Below, in pieces: positions 1 to 8,464 of a DNA stretch of 64,000 bases. Each line of letters starts with the position of its first letter. Positions within the stretch are counted from its first letter, which is position 1. The stretch covers positions 1 through 64,000 of the forward strand of contig NZ_JAGQBJ010000014.1 of the NCBI RefSeq assembly GCF_024345575.1, written 5' to 3'. The notes under the pieces were generated by a model. The model was not told the origin of the DNA. It saw only the letters and a program-made list of their open reading frames with translations, and made no database searches. This DNA comes from Cyanobium sp. Morenito 9A2 (GTDB lineage Bacteria; Cyanobacteriota; Cyanobacteriia; PCC-6307; Cyanobiaceae). A program made the position numbers and the translations under genes.

Positions 1-101
1 CCGAACCAACCCACGTAGAGGCGGTTGTCGGTGGAGGTGACCCACTCACAGAACTGGTTCCACGGAGAAGCGCCGGAGCGCTGCTGAATGGTGGTGGTCA
101 T
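1..101 (-). CDS. psbA: Photosystem II D1 protein, 5' end only
   Basis: The reverse strand from 101 down reads [20 protein letters not shown], then [14 protein letters not shown]. This is the invariant N-terminus of the D1 reaction-centre protein of photosystem II, the core subunit that binds the special-pair chlorophylls, QB and the Mn cluster in the thylakoid membrane. Only about 33 of roughly 359 residues lie in the window, and the rest runs off the left edge. The ATG at 101 is fixed by the conserved MTTTIQ start. Cyanobacteria usually carry several psbA copies, and the isoform cannot be told from this fragment. Confidence 0.95.
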   Translation of the reverse strand, partial: MTTTIQQRSGASPWNQFCEWVTSTDNRLYVGWF

Positions 102-180
102 AAGAGCGAGAGGTTGCCCCCGTAAGGGGACGGTTAGGTAGGACGGCACCCGGGACGGGCGCTGCCTGCAGAAGTGTAAC
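102..180 (-). promoter_or_regulatory. psbA 5' untranslated region and probable promoter
   Basis: On the minus strand a TACACT hexamer (plus-strand 173-178) is a plausible -10 element about 70 bp upstream of the psbA ATG. That would give a leader of roughly 60 nt. Within the leader, CCCC and GGGG at 117-129 can pair across CGTAA as a small hairpin close to the start codon. No convincing -35 box was found. Assignment is by eye only. Confidence 0.4.
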
Positions 181-483
181 GGAACGTTGCGCCCTGTGTG
201 GAAAGGTTGAGGGCGGGCCTCCGTGTGCGGAATCAGCGACGACTGGGCGCAGGCCCCGGGATCGGCGCTTAAGGTTGAGTACAGATTTGAACGTTCAAGC
301 AATGGTCCTGATCTGCTGGGAGCACCGCGGCCAACGGCTTCAGGAAACGGTGCCGGTGCACCGGGCCCGCCATCGCCGCCTCGAAGTCGAGCAGCTCGGT
401 GGCGTCGTGTATTGGAGTGAGCGTCTGTAGCCAACGGCCAAACGCCACTGCTAGGAGTGCAGGATCCCCCTGTGCCCCTTGCG
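181..483. other. Intergenic region between psbA and the first lipoprotein gene
   Basis: No convincing gene is seen here. The short open frames on the plus strand (for example from 223) are rich in Pro, Arg and Gly, lack a recognisable domain and look like GC-driven open frames. The segment presumably contains the upstream part of the psbA promoter on one side and the promoter of the gene at 484 on the other. Confidence 0.5.
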
Positions 484-816
484 ATGCGCCTGAGCCGTTC
501 CCCGTTTCCCGTTCGGTCGGTCCTCGCCCTGTCCTCCTTCGCCCTGGTTGGGATTGGACTAAGCGCTTGCCAGCCGAGCCGCGAGGCCCAGCGGCTTCAG
601 CAGCTGGAGCAGCGGGTGCAGCAACTCGAGCAGCGCCAGGTCACCCCCGATAACGCTGACGCGGCCGATCGCAAGGGGAAACCCCCGGCCGGGGTGGTCA
701 AGTCGCTCACCTTCCGCATCGGCAGCTCCGATGACCGCCTGCGCGTTTACTGGGCCGATGGCAGCCGCACCGATTTGCCTTGTACCAAGGAACAGGGCAC
801 CTGGGCCTGCGGTTGA
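484..816 (+). CDS. Small lipoprotein with a coiled-coil segment
   Basis: A protein of about 110 aa. The start chosen is the ATG at 484 (MRLSRSPFP), not the in-frame ATG at 457, because it places a basic n-region directly before a hydrophobic stretch and a lipobox (LSAC, Cys at about residue 23). It should therefore be exported and lipid-anchored. After the Cys comes a Gln/Leu/Glu-rich heptad-like segment ([14 protein letters not shown]) suggesting a short coiled coil. A compact C-terminal part follows with Cys-x(6)-Cys near the end ([13 protein letters not shown]). No known family was recognised. The next exported protein starts 40 bp downstream on the same strand, so the two may be co-transcribed. 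Confidence 0.7.
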   Translation: MRLSRSPFPVRSVLALSSFALVGIGLSACQPSREAQRLQQLEQRVQQLEQRQVTPDNADAADRKGKPPAGVVKSLTFRIGSSDDRLRVYWADGSRTDLPCTKEQGTWACG

Positions 817-856
817 GACCGTCACCCGACCATCGATCACCCATTCCAAAGCCAGC

Positions 857-1207
857 ATGCGTCGCCTTCTTGCCCTCACCGCCGGCCTCGCCCTCTTCAC
901 GGCCCCACCCCTGTTGGCCCAGAGCGATTTCCCGTTCAACCTGCAACGCGCCACCAACGTGGCCCGGATGCGCGCCGAGAAGCTCAATGGGGGGCTTGGG
1001 GTCTACCGGCCGGACCGATGCATGTACGACCGCAAGGCCGGGAACTGCATCATTGACGCCAATGATCAAGGGATCCTGTTTCGATTTCTGGGTGGTCCTC
1101 CGGGATGGCAGCAGCTCAACCTCCCCCCAACGACGGAATCGGAGATCCGCATCTCGCCGGATGGCCGTGAGGTCCTCAGCGTGATTTACAACGGCAAGCC
1201 CCGCTGA
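857..1207 (+). CDS. Small exported protein of unknown function
   Basis: A 116-aa protein. The ATG at 857 gives MRRLLALTAGLALFTAPPLL followed by AQS, a classical signal peptide with a likely cleavage after LLAQ, so this start is preferred to the longer in-frame start at 731. The mature part holds an RMRAEKLNGGLGVYRPDRCM motif and a Cys pair (RCMYDRKAGNC). It resembles small exported proteins seen in picocyanobacteria, but I cannot name a family. It ends 2 bp before the end of the convergent aspartoacylase gene. Confidence 0.7.
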   Translation: MRRLLALTAGLALFTAPPLLAQSDFPFNLQRATNVARMRAEKLNGGLGVYRPDRCMYDRKAGNCIIDANDQGILFRFLGGPPGWQQLNLPPTTESEIRISPDGREVLSVIYNGKPR

Positions 1208-1208
1208 T

Positions 1209-2156
1209 TCAGTCGGCCAACAGCTCCACCAGCGCCGTGGCCCAGGCGCGCTCGCAGGGCCAGCGTTCCCTGCGGGTGAGGCTCAAGGCAATGCCCTTCT
1301 CTCCATAGGCCGCTTCGTTGATGAACACCGGCCAGAGCCGCTCATCGACTCCGTCGCACGCTGGCTGGTAGGGCACTGGTCTCCCGTCCGCTGAGCTGAA
1401 CATCGGATCCCCCGGCCGGATCGGCACCCAATCGCGGTGCTGACGCAGGGGGTGCAGGCAGGCCTCGGGAGCGCCATCAGCGCCGCGGGGCAGATCGAGG
1501 CTGCCCAGGTGCCGATGCACGGTGAGACCCACCGGCAAGCGCAGCGCCCCGGCGCGGGCCCGGGCCAGGGCGCCCAGGGCCGCGTCCAGGGCCAGCTGGC
1601 TCTGGCGGCAGATCTGGGCGGTGATCACCCCCTGGGGCACGGGCCCCACCTCGATCACCAGACCACAGGGCCAGCGCTCGATCAAAAAACCCGTCTGGGC
1701 CGTATCGGCCTCGTGCAGGTAGATCGGCAAGCCCAGATCGGCCTGGATCGCCGCCGCCAGGGCCAGGTCCGTGGGCCGGCGGCCGTAAACCACCAAGGCA
1801 TTACCCATGGCGGCGGTGGTGCTGTGCAGGTCGAGGGCGACAGCGCAGGGGCGCTCGCCCCCGGGGCCATGGAGCGCCAGCAGTTCCCGGGCCCGCCGCA
1901 CCTCCCGCTGCTGGCGTGCAGGGTCCGCCAGCAGCTCGAGGGCAAAGCTGCGGTTCAAGTCCTGATCGAGGTAGCGGCGGCGGGCGGCCCAGGCCTCAGG
2001 GTTGCCCAGGACCAGCTCCAGCTCCAGCCCCTGGCGCTCAAGAGTCTCAGGCTCAGCCTGCCAATGCCGCAGCAGCCAGGGGGCATTGCACTCATTGCCA
2101 TGGGTGCCCGCCACCACCAGCACCCTGGCCGAACCTCCGCCGCTGCCTGCCGCCAT
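1209..2156 (-). CDS. Aspartoacylase / succinylglutamate desuccinylase family zinc hydrolase
   Basis: A protein of about 315 aa of the AstE/AspA family, zinc carboxypeptidase-like amidohydrolases that release acyl groups from N-acyl amino acids such as N-acetylaspartate. Visible signatures are VAGTHGNE (zinc ligands His19 and Glu22 with the start used), NRSF after LDQDL, and DLHST (third zinc ligand). IEVGPVPQG provides the region of the catalytic Glu. An ATG at 2192 is also in frame, but the family usually begins only a few residues before the [12 protein letters not shown] strand, so 2156 is chosen. The natural substrate cannot be told from sequence. Confidence 0.88.
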   Translation of the reverse strand: MAAGSGGGSARVLVVAGTHGNECNAPWLLRHWQAEPETLERQGLELELVLGNPEAWAARRRYLDQDLNRSFALELLADPARQQREVRRARELLALHGPGGERPCAVALDLHSTTAAMGNALVVYGRRPTDLALAAAIQADLGLPIYLHEADTAQTGFLIERWPCGLVIEVGPVPQGVITAQICRQSQLALDAALGALARARAGALRLPVGLTVHRHLGSLDLPRGADGAPEACLHPLRQHRDWVPIRPGDPMFSSADGRPVPYQPACDGVDERLWPVFINEAAYGEKGIALSLTRRERWPCERAWATALVELLAD

Positions 2157-2224
2157 CCGACCCGATCGCCTGGGTCGCCACGTTGGAGCCAACCTGGGGC
2201 AACGTCAAACGCCCCGTCCACGCC

Positions 2225-3193
2225 ATGCCTGTCCCGCCCCTGGTGGTCTCCAGCGTGCGCCGCTTCTGGCACTGTCAATGGCGTCAATTGATGGGCGGCC
2301 TGGGCCCTGCCGATGCAGGCGGCAATTACCGCCGCCCCACCGGGGCCTTCGCCGCCGCCCCGGAGCTGCCCGAAGACGCCGCCGAGCCCGGTCGCCACGT
2401 GCTGATCGTGGGCCGCAGCTGCCCCTGGGCCCACCGCACCTGGCTGGTCTGGAGCCTGCGCCAGCTCCAGACCAGCCTCGAGCGACTGGTGGTGGAACCC
2501 GACCCCGAGCGCGGCCGATGGCGTTTCGTCGAACCATTCGAGGGAGCCCGCGCCCTGATCGAGCTCTACCGCCGCTCCGGCAGCCCCGCAGGTGCCCGCG
2601 CCACCGTGCCGGCCCTCTATGACCGCCGCCAACGGCGCCTCGTGGCCAACGAAAGCGCCGTGCTGATCGATCTGCTCAACCGCTGGCCCGCCCCCGAGGG
2701 AGCCTCCGATCTGGCCCCCGCAGACCTGAGCGAACCGATCGCCCGCTGGCGCGAGCTTTTTCAGAACGCCGTCAACGACGGGGTCTATCGCTGCGGTTTC
2801 GCCCGCCACCAAGCCGCCTACGACCGGGCCGAGGCCGCGTTGTTCGCGGCCCTGGAGCTCGCTGAGGCGGAGCTGGCGGCCCGGGGCCCCTGGCTCTGTG
2901 GCGAGCGGCTGACCCTGGCCGATGTGGTGCTGTTTCCCACCCTGATCCGGTTGGAATCGGTCTATGCGCCCCTGTTCGGCTGCAGCCGCCGGCCCCTGTG
3001 GCAGTTCCCGGCCCTCTGGGCCTGGCGGGGGCGGCTGTTCGCCATCCCCGGCGTGGCCGAAAGCTGCGATGCGCCCGCCTGGCGCCGCGACTACTTCGGG
3101 GCCCTGTTTCCCCTGCAGCCCTCGGGCATCGTTCCGGCGGGTCCGGAGTTGGCCACACTGGTGAACGGATCACCGACCCCCGCCCCGCCATGA
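2225..3193 (+). CDS. Glutathione S-transferase, glutathionyl-hydroquinone reductase (omega/ECM4-like) type
   Basis: A 322-aa protein. The start at 2225 precedes the conserved GGNYRRP and RSCPWAHR motifs. Cys66 of CPWAHR is the catalytic cysteine of omega/xi-class GSTs, which reduce glutathionyl-quinones or dehalogenate. The N-terminal thioredoxin fold contains VPALYDRRQRRLVANESAVL, the glutathione-binding cis-Pro and NES element. The C-terminal helical domain has CGERLTLADVVLFPTLIRLE. An ORF open upstream to 1916 lies antisense to the aspartoacylase and is not counted. The stop overlaps the next start as ATGA, indicating an operon with the two following genes. Confidence 0.87.
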   Translation: MPVPPLVVSSVRRFWHCQWRQLMGGLGPADAGGNYRRPTGAFAAAPELPEDAAEPGRHVLIVGRSCPWAHRTWLVWSLRQLQTSLERLVVEPDPERGRWRFVEPFEGARALIELYRRSGSPAGARATVPALYDRRQRRLVANESAVLIDLLNRWPAPEGASDLAPADLSEPIARWRELFQNAVNDGVYRCGFARHQAAYDRAEAALFAALELAEAELAARGPWLCGERLTLADVVLFPTLIRLESVYAPLFGCSRRPLWQFPALWAWRGRLFAIPGVAESCDAPAWRRDYFGALFPLQPSGIVPAGPELATLVNGSPTPAPP

Positions 3194-3822
3194 CCGATCC
3201 CGTCTTCGAAGGGGCCTACGGCACCTTCACGATCACGGACCAGGACCGCCGCGAGGTGCTCAGTTACCGCCTCGCCCTGCTGACGGTGGCCGTCGCCGAA
3301 TCGGCGCTGCTGCTGCAGTGGACCACCCGGGGCCCCCAGGGGCTGTGGCCCTGGCTGCTGCTGATGGTGGCGGGGCTGGGGCTGGCCCTGCGCTGGATTC
3401 ACATTTATCTCAAGCCGCTGCACCGCACCCTGCAACTGTTCTGGCTGCTGGGTTCGATCGGGGGCCTGGTGCTGGCCTGGCGTCACGGCGCCGATGGGGT
3501 GCTAGGCGCCCTGGCCGCCGACGGGCGCTGGATCTGGGCCGTGGGCCCCTTCTTCGCCGCCCTGGCGGGGGTGGGCTTCAAGGAGTTCTTCTGCTTCCGC
3601 CGCCCCGAGGCGATCGGCGTCACCCTGCTGCTGCCGCTGGCCCTTCTGGGGCGGCTGACGGGGCTGCTGGGGGATCAGGCCACCGTCTCGCTACTGGCGC
3701 TGCAGGCGGCTCTGCTGCTGTTGCTCACCCTGCGCAAGTTCCCCATGGAGGCGGCGGCGGATGTCGGTGACAAGAGCGTGTTTGCTTACCTGGAGCAACA
3801 ACGACCCACTTCGATCGCGTGA
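3190..3822 (+). CDS. Integral membrane protein, DUF2301 type
   Basis: A 210-aa protein with about six hydrophobic segments (for example LWPWLLLMVAGLGLALRW and the AIGVTLLLPLALLGRLTGLL region). The central sequence VGPFFAALAGVGFKEFFCFR matches the motif I associate with DUF2301 proteins, which are widespread in cyanobacteria and proteobacteria and have no known function. The start overlaps the preceding GST gene by four bases (ATGA), and the stop overlaps the GTG start of the ABC-F gene in the same way. The three are probably translated from one message. Confidence 0.82.
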   Translation: MTDPVFEGAYGTFTITDQDRREVLSYRLALLTVAVAESALLLQWTTRGPQGLWPWLLLMVAGLGLALRWIHIYLKPLHRTLQLFWLLGSIGGLVLAWRHGADGVLGALAADGRWIWAVGPFFAALAGVGFKEFFCFRRPEAIGVTLLLPLALLGRLTGLLGDQATVSLLALQAALLLLLTLRKFPMEAAADVGDKSVFAYLEQQRPTSIA

Positions 3823-5789
3823 GCCTGATCAGCCTTCTGGGTGTCAGCAAGGATTTCGGCCTGCGCACCCTGTTCACCGGCCTCACCCTGCACGTCGCTG
3901 AAAAGGAGCGGCTGGGGCTGATCGGCCCGAACGGGGCCGGCAAGAGCACCCTGATGCGGATGCTGGCGGGGCAGGAGCCCCCCGATCAAGGGCAGCGGCG
4001 CTGCTCTGCGCAGTGGAAGGTGGTGCTGGTGGACCAGGACCCGGAACTGGACCCCGAGCGTACGGTGCTGGAGCAGGTGGTAGCCGGCTGCGGCGAGAAG
4101 CGGGAGTTGCTGCTGCGCTTCCTGGCGGTGAGCGAGGGCCTGGCGGAGCGGCCCGACGACGGGGGGCTACTGGCGGAGCTGGGCGAGCTCAGCGGCCGCA
4201 TGGACCAGTCCGGGGCCTGGGGTCTGGAGCACCAGTGCCACGAGGTGCTCGATCACCTCGGCATCACCGACACTCAGCGCAAGGTGGGAGAACTCTCCGG
4301 CGGCTACCGCAAGCGGCTGGCCCTGGCCTCGGCCCTGGTGGCGGAACCCGACGTGCTGCTGCTCGATGAGCCCACCAACCACCTCGATGCCGACTGCATC
4401 GAGTGGCTGCAAGGGCGACTGGAGCGCTTCGGCGGCGCCTTGGTGCTGATCACCCATGACCGCTACTTCCTTGATCGGGTGACGCGGCGGATCGTGGAGG
4501 TGGAGCGCGGCGAGGCCCGCAGCTACGCCGGCAACTACGCCACCTACCTCAAGCTCAAGGCCGAAGAAGACGCCTCCGAGGTGGCCAGCGCGGCCAAGTT
4601 CAAGGGCGCTCTGCGGCGTGAACTGGCTTGGCTGCGCCAGGGCCCCAAGGCCCGCAGCACCAAGCAGAAGGCCCGCATCCAGAGGATCGAAGCGATGCGC
4701 GAGGCCCCGGCCCGCCAGGCTCGCGCCGCGGTCAGCCTGGCCACCGCCAGCCGCCGGATCGGCAAGCGCGCCATCGACGCCGACAACCTTGGCCTGCAGG
4801 TGGGCGGACGCGTGCTGCTCGAGGGCTTCAGCTACGACTTCTCCCCCGAAGACCGGGTTGGGATCATCGGCCCCAACGGCAGCGGCAAATCAACGTTGCT
4901 CGATGCGATCGCCGGCCGGCGCAGCCCCGATGCCGGAACCGTGGAGCTAGGGGCGACGGTGAAGCTGGCCTATTTCGATCAGCAGGCCGAGGCCTTCCTC
5001 GCCGGCAAGGGCCTGGAGCGCAAGGTGATCGACTTCGTGCAGGAGTCCGCCAGCTCCATCGATCTCGGGGGAGAGAAGGTGAGCGCCTCCCAGCTGCTGG
5101 AGCGCTTTCTGTTCCCGCCGGCCCAGCAGCACAGTCCCATCGCCAAGCTCTCCGGCGGCGAGCGCCGGCGCCTCTACCTCTGCCGGCTGCTGATCGAAGC
5201 GCCGAACGTGCTGCTCCTCGATGAGCCCACCAACGACCTCGACGTGCACACGCTCACGGTGCTCGAAGACTTTCTCGAGGATTTCCGAGGCTGCGTGGTG
5301 GTGGTCTCCCACGACCGCTACTTCCTCGATCGGACCGTGGACCGGCTGTTTGGCTTCGAGGGCGGGCGTCTGCAGCGCTTCGAAGGCAACTACAGCGCCT
5401 ATCTGGAACGCCGCGCCGACGCGTCCAAAGCGGCGGCCACGCCCAAGGCGGCTGCAGCGCCAAAGGTTTCCGCCCTGGCGGGCAGCGGGGAAACCAAAGC
5501 CCCGGCAACGGCCCCAAGCGTTGGGGGGCCAAACGATGGGGACCGAAGCAAGGCCCCTGCCCAGCGCTCCCGGCGCCGGAGTTACAAGGAAACCAGGGAG
5601 CTCGAGCAGCTCGATGCCCACCTGCCTGACTGGGAGCAGCAGCGACTGAGCCTCGAGGATCAGCTTGCTGGCGGCAGGACCGGTAACTACTCCGATCTCG
5701 AGCGGCTCACCCACGAACTCTCCACGCTGGTGGAGCAGATCCACCGGGGCGAGGAACGCTGGCTGGAGCTCAGTGAACTGCCCGCCTGA
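3819..5789 (+). CDS. ABC-F family ATPase, Uup-like
   Basis: A 656-aa soluble protein with two ABC cassettes and no membrane domain, the layout of ABC-F proteins that act on the ribosome. Cassette 1 has GPNGAGKST, LSGGYRKRL and LLLDEPTNHLD. Cassette 2 has GPNGSGKST, LSGGERRRL and LLLDEPTNDLD. Between them sits the ABC-F linker with EEDASEVASAAKFKGALRRE. After cassette 2 there is an Ala/Pro/Lys-rich linker and a C-terminal coiled coil (ELEQLDAHLPDWEQQRLSLE), the Uup-type DNA- or RNA-binding tail. The GTG start at 3819 overlaps the upstream stop. Confidence 0.9.
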   Translation: MSLISLLGVSKDFGLRTLFTGLTLHVAEKERLGLIGPNGAGKSTLMRMLAGQEPPDQGQRRCSAQWKVVLVDQDPELDPERTVLEQVVAGCGEKRELLLRFLAVSEGLAERPDDGGLLAELGELSGRMDQSGAWGLEHQCHEVLDHLGITDTQRKVGELSGGYRKRLALASALVAEPDVLLLDEPTNHLDADCIEWLQGRLERFGGALVLITHDRYFLDRVTRRIVEVERGEARSYAGNYATYLKLKAEEDASEVASAAKFKGALRRELAWLRQGPKARSTKQKARIQRIEAMREAPARQARAAVSLATASRRIGKRAIDADNLGLQVGGRVLLEGFSYDFSPEDRVGIIGPNGSGKSTLLDAIAGRRSPDAGTVELGATVKLAYFDQQAEAFLAGKGLERKVIDFVQESASSIDLGGEKVSASQLLERFLFPPAQQHSPIAKLSGGERRRLYLCRLLIEAPNVLLLDEPTNDLDVHTLTVLEDFLEDFRGCVVVVSHDRYFLDRTVDRLFGFEGGRLQRFEGNYSAYLERRADASKAAATPKAAAAPKVSALAGSGETKAPATAPSVGGPNDGDRSKAPAQRSRRRSYKETRELEQLDAHLPDWEQQRLSLEDQLAGGRTGNYSDLERLTHELSTLVEQIHRGEERWLELSELPA

Positions 5790-5896
5790 GCGGGTGCGAG
5801 GCCCGAATCAGGGAGAGCCCACAATTGACGGCGGCCCCTCGCCAGGGCCCGTATGGTGGTATGGACGTCGGCCGGGGTCCGGACTCCGGAGCATTC

Positions 5897-6115
5897 ATGA
5901 ACACCATCGACGAGCACATCCTCAAAGACCTCAGCGAGCTCGAAGCCGCCCAGGTCGCTGGCGATGCAGCCAAACTCGGCCACCTCAAGGATGAACTCAA
6001 GGACCTTGTGGAGTACAAGGCCCACCACCCCGAAGAGACCCACGATCCGAGCGCCCTGGAGGTCTACTGCGATCTCAACCCGGAAGCCCCTGAGTGCCGC
6101 GTCTACGACGACTGA
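5897..6115 (+). CDS. cp12: CP12, redox regulator of the Calvin cycle
   Basis: A 72-aa protein. CP12 bridges GAPDH and phosphoribulokinase into an inactive complex in the dark. The C-terminal GAPDH-binding half is intact, [17 protein letters not shown] with Cys58 and Cys67, and the PRK-side helix ends in the charged [20 protein letters not shown] stretch. The N-terminal Cys pair of plant and many cyanobacterial CP12s is absent, as in the marine picocyanobacterial form I know. ATG at 5897 is the only start giving [12 protein letters not shown]. The final 13 bases overlap the end of the convergent obg gene. Confidence 0.93.
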   Translation: MNTIDEHILKDLSELEAAQVAGDAAKLGHLKDELKDLVEYKAHHPEETHDPSALEVYCDLNPEAPECRVYDD

Positions 6116-7131
6116 GCCAAGGCCTCAGCCTCCACCTCCTTCCGTCGATCGAGCTCCCGCCATACCGCCCCCAGCAGGGGGTCCAAGCCTTGGGATGTGG
6201 CGGCAGACACCAGTAGGACCGGTTGCCCGCACTGGTCGGCAACCCGTTGCTGCAGTTCCGCCAGATCTTCGTCCAACAGCAATTCGATCTTGTTGAGCGC
6301 CACAATCCTTGGCCGCTCATTCAAGCCGTGGCCGTAGGCCGCCAACTCGCCCTCCACCACCGTGAGATCACGCAGCACGTCCTCGGTGCTGGCATCCACC
6401 AGGTGAATGAGCAAGCGGGTGCGCTCAATGTGGCGCAAAAAATCATGGCCAAGGCCCGCCCCCTGGGCCGCCCCAGCGATCAGGCCAGGGATGTCGGCAA
6501 ACACGGTGCCATCGCCGCTGGGACGGCGCACCACCCCCAGGTTGGGCACCAAGGTGGTGAAGGGGTAGTCGGCGATCTTGGGGCGAGCAGCGGAGAGCAC
6601 GCTGATCAGGGTGCTCTTGCCGGCATTGGGCAGGCCAATGATGCCCACCTCCGCCAGCAGCTTCAGCTCCATCTGCAGGTTCCAGACCTCCCCATCCCTG
6701 CCCTCGGTGTACTTTTCCGGTGCCCGGTTGCGGTTGCTGAGGTAGTGGGCATTCCCCAGGCCGCCGCGGCCACCGGCTGCCACCAGCAGCCGCTGGCCGT
6801 GCTCGGTGAGATCCCCCAGCAGGATCGTGGTGGCAAGATCGCGCACCTCCGTGCCACAGGGCACCTTGATGATCAAGGGCTGGCCGCTGGCACCGGTGGC
6901 GCGGTTGGGCCCCCCGCGGCGCCCCTCGGTGGCCACGAACTGGCGCTTGTATTTGAAGTCGAGCAGGGTCTGCAGGTTGGAATCGGCCTCCAGCCACACG
7001 TCGCCGCCGCGGCCGCCATCGCCCCCTGAGGGTCCACCGGCAGGCACGTACTTCTCCCGGCGGAAGGTGACGATGCCATCACCCCCACGGCCGGCCTGCA
7101 CGCCGATGCGTGCCTGATCAATGAACTGCAA
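6103..7131 (-). CDS. obg: Obg/CgtA GTPase
   Basis: A 342-aa ribosome-assembly and stress GTPase. The glycine-rich Obg domain ([20 protein letters not shown], then the [14 protein letters not shown] region) is followed by the G domain: G1 GLPNAGKS, G2 DYPFTT, G3 DIPGLI, G4 NKIE and G5 SAA. No ATG lies near the expected N-terminus. A TTG at 7131 gives the canonical (M)[13 protein letters not shown] start, and the long upstream open frame to 7566 is antisense to the next gene. A short Glu/Ala/Arg tail ends the protein, without the extended C-terminal OCT domain. Confidence 0.93.
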   Translation of the reverse strand: MQFIDQARIGVQAGRGGDGIVTFRREKYVPAGGPSGGDGGRGGDVWLEADSNLQTLLDFKYKRQFVATEGRRGGPNRATGASGQPLIIKVPCGTEVRDLATTILLGDLTEHGQRLLVAAGGRGGLGNAHYLSNRNRAPEKYTEGRDGEVWNLQMELKLLAEVGIIGLPNAGKSTLISVLSAARPKIADYPFTTLVPNLGVVRRPSGDGTVFADIPGLIAGAAQGAGLGHDFLRHIERTRLLIHLVDASTEDVLRDLTVVEGELAAYGHGLNERPRIVALNKIELLLDEDLAELQQRVADQCGQPVLLVSAATSQGLDPLLGAVWRELDRRKEVEAEALAQSS

Positions 7132-7170
7132 AGGGCTTGGGCCGGAGGGACTGGGTCGAGGCACCAACCC

Positions 7171-7176
7171 TAGGAT
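7171..7176 (+). promoter_or_regulatory. Possible -10 element for the ABC ATPase gene
   Basis: TAGGAT, 21 bp before the TTG start of the ABC gene and in the gap between two divergent genes. The hexamer is a reasonable -10 box of the form often seen upstream of picocyanobacterial genes. There is no good -35 and no other evidence. Confidence 0.25.
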
Positions 7177-7197
7177 CGGCCCGTCTGAGGGCCGGTT

Positions 7198-8436
7198 TTG
7201 GCAGAGGTTCGCTTCGAGCAGGTGAGCAAGGTGTTCCCGCCCCGGCGCGGATCGGCGCCTGTGCAGGTGCTCAACCAGCTCGACCTCACCATCGCCGACG
7301 GCGAGTTTCTCGTGTTGGTGGGTCCGTCGGGCTGCGGAAAGAGCACCCTGCTTCGGCTGCTGGCGGGCCTGGAGAACCCCAGCGCCGGTGAGGTTTACGT
7401 GGGCGAACGCTGCGTGACCCAGCTGCGGCCGGCCCAGCGCGATGTGGCGATGGTGTTCCAGAGCTACGCGCTCTACCCCCATCTGAGTGTGGCGGGCAAC
7501 ATCGGTTTCGGCCTGCGCCGCAGCCGCCCCCGCAGCCTGGCTCAGCAACTTCAGGACGCCCTGCACGAGGCGGGCAGAGGCCTCCCCGCAGGCTTGCAGG
7601 TGCCATCGCGCCGGGAAGATCGGATCGAGAGGCGCATCGCCGAGGTGGCCGAAACACTGGAACTCACACCCCTACTGGAGCGGCGGCCGAAGGAGCTCTC
7701 CGGCGGTCAGAAACAACGGGTGGCCCTCGGCCGGGCGATCGCCCGCGAGCCGGCAGTGTTCCTGATGGATGAGCCGCTCAGCAACCTGGATGCCAAGTTG
7801 CGCACGGGCACCCGCGCCCAGATCGTGGAGTTGCAGCGCCGCTTGGGCACCACCACGCTCTACGTCACCCACGACCAGGTGGAGGCGATGACCATGGGCC
7901 ACCGCATCGCCGTGCTCAACCAGGGACACCTGCAGCAGCTGGGAACGCCCCTGGAGCTCTACCAGTGGCCCTCGAACCTCTTCGTGGCCCAGTTCATCGG
8001 CAGCCCACCGATGAATCTGCTGCCCGTGCGGGCGGTGGGTGGCGCCCAGCTGCAACTCGGCCACAAGCGTTTCGTGGTGGATGAACCGCTCGCCTCCGCC
8101 CTGGCCGAGCGCGCCGGCGAGGAGCTCACTGCTGGCCTGCGGCCGGAGCATCTGGTTCTCGCCCCCGCCACCAACCGCAACCTGACCGCGGAGGTAACCC
8201 ACCTCGAGGCCCTGGGCAATGAGCTGCTGGTCAGCGCCCGCCTGCAGGAGGGCGACCACCTGGTGCAGCTGCGCGCCAGCCCCGACCAGCGCGTGGTGAC
8301 CGGCCAGACAATTCACCTGGAGGTGCTGGGGGCAGGCTGGCGCCTGTTCGATCATCAGGGGGAGGCCCTGAAACCTCCCTTGGGTGCCCCGCCGCTGGCG
8401 GCGATAGGGCTGCCGGTGCTGCCTGAGTTGGGGTGA
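7198..8436 (+). CDS. ABC transporter ATP-binding subunit, MalK/UgpC type
   Basis: A 412-aa ATPase of the carbohydrate-uptake (CUT1) class. Walker A is GPSGCGKST, the Q-loop is in [10 protein letters not shown], the signature is LSGGQKQRV, Walker B is [12 protein letters not shown] and the H-loop is YVTHDQ. A C-terminal TOBE/OB regulatory domain follows from about residue 240 ([12 protein letters not shown]). An extra segment of about 35 residues separates the Q-loop and the signature, which is unusual for MalK. The matching permeases and binding protein are not in the window, so the substrate is unknown. A glucosylglycerol or sugar importer (GgtA-like) is possible. The TTG start at 7198 gives (M)[13 protein letters not shown]. 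Confidence 0.88.
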   Translation: MAEVRFEQVSKVFPPRRGSAPVQVLNQLDLTIADGEFLVLVGPSGCGKSTLLRLLAGLENPSAGEVYVGERCVTQLRPAQRDVAMVFQSYALYPHLSVAGNIGFGLRRSRPRSLAQQLQDALHEAGRGLPAGLQVPSRREDRIERRIAEVAETLELTPLLERRPKELSGGQKQRVALGRAIAREPAVFLMDEPLSNLDAKLRTGTRAQIVELQRRLGTTTLYVTHDQVEAMTMGHRIAVLNQGHLQQLGTPLELYQWPSNLFVAQFIGSPPMNLLPVRAVGGAQLQLGHKRFVVDEPLASALAERAGEELTAGLRPEHLVLAPATNRNLTAEVTHLEALGNELLVSARLQEGDHLVQLRASPDQRVVTGQTIHLEVLGAGWRLFDHQGEALKPPLGAPPLAAIGLPVLPELG

Positions 8437-8464
8437 GCGGCTCAGGCGGGTGCCTCGTTCCCAG

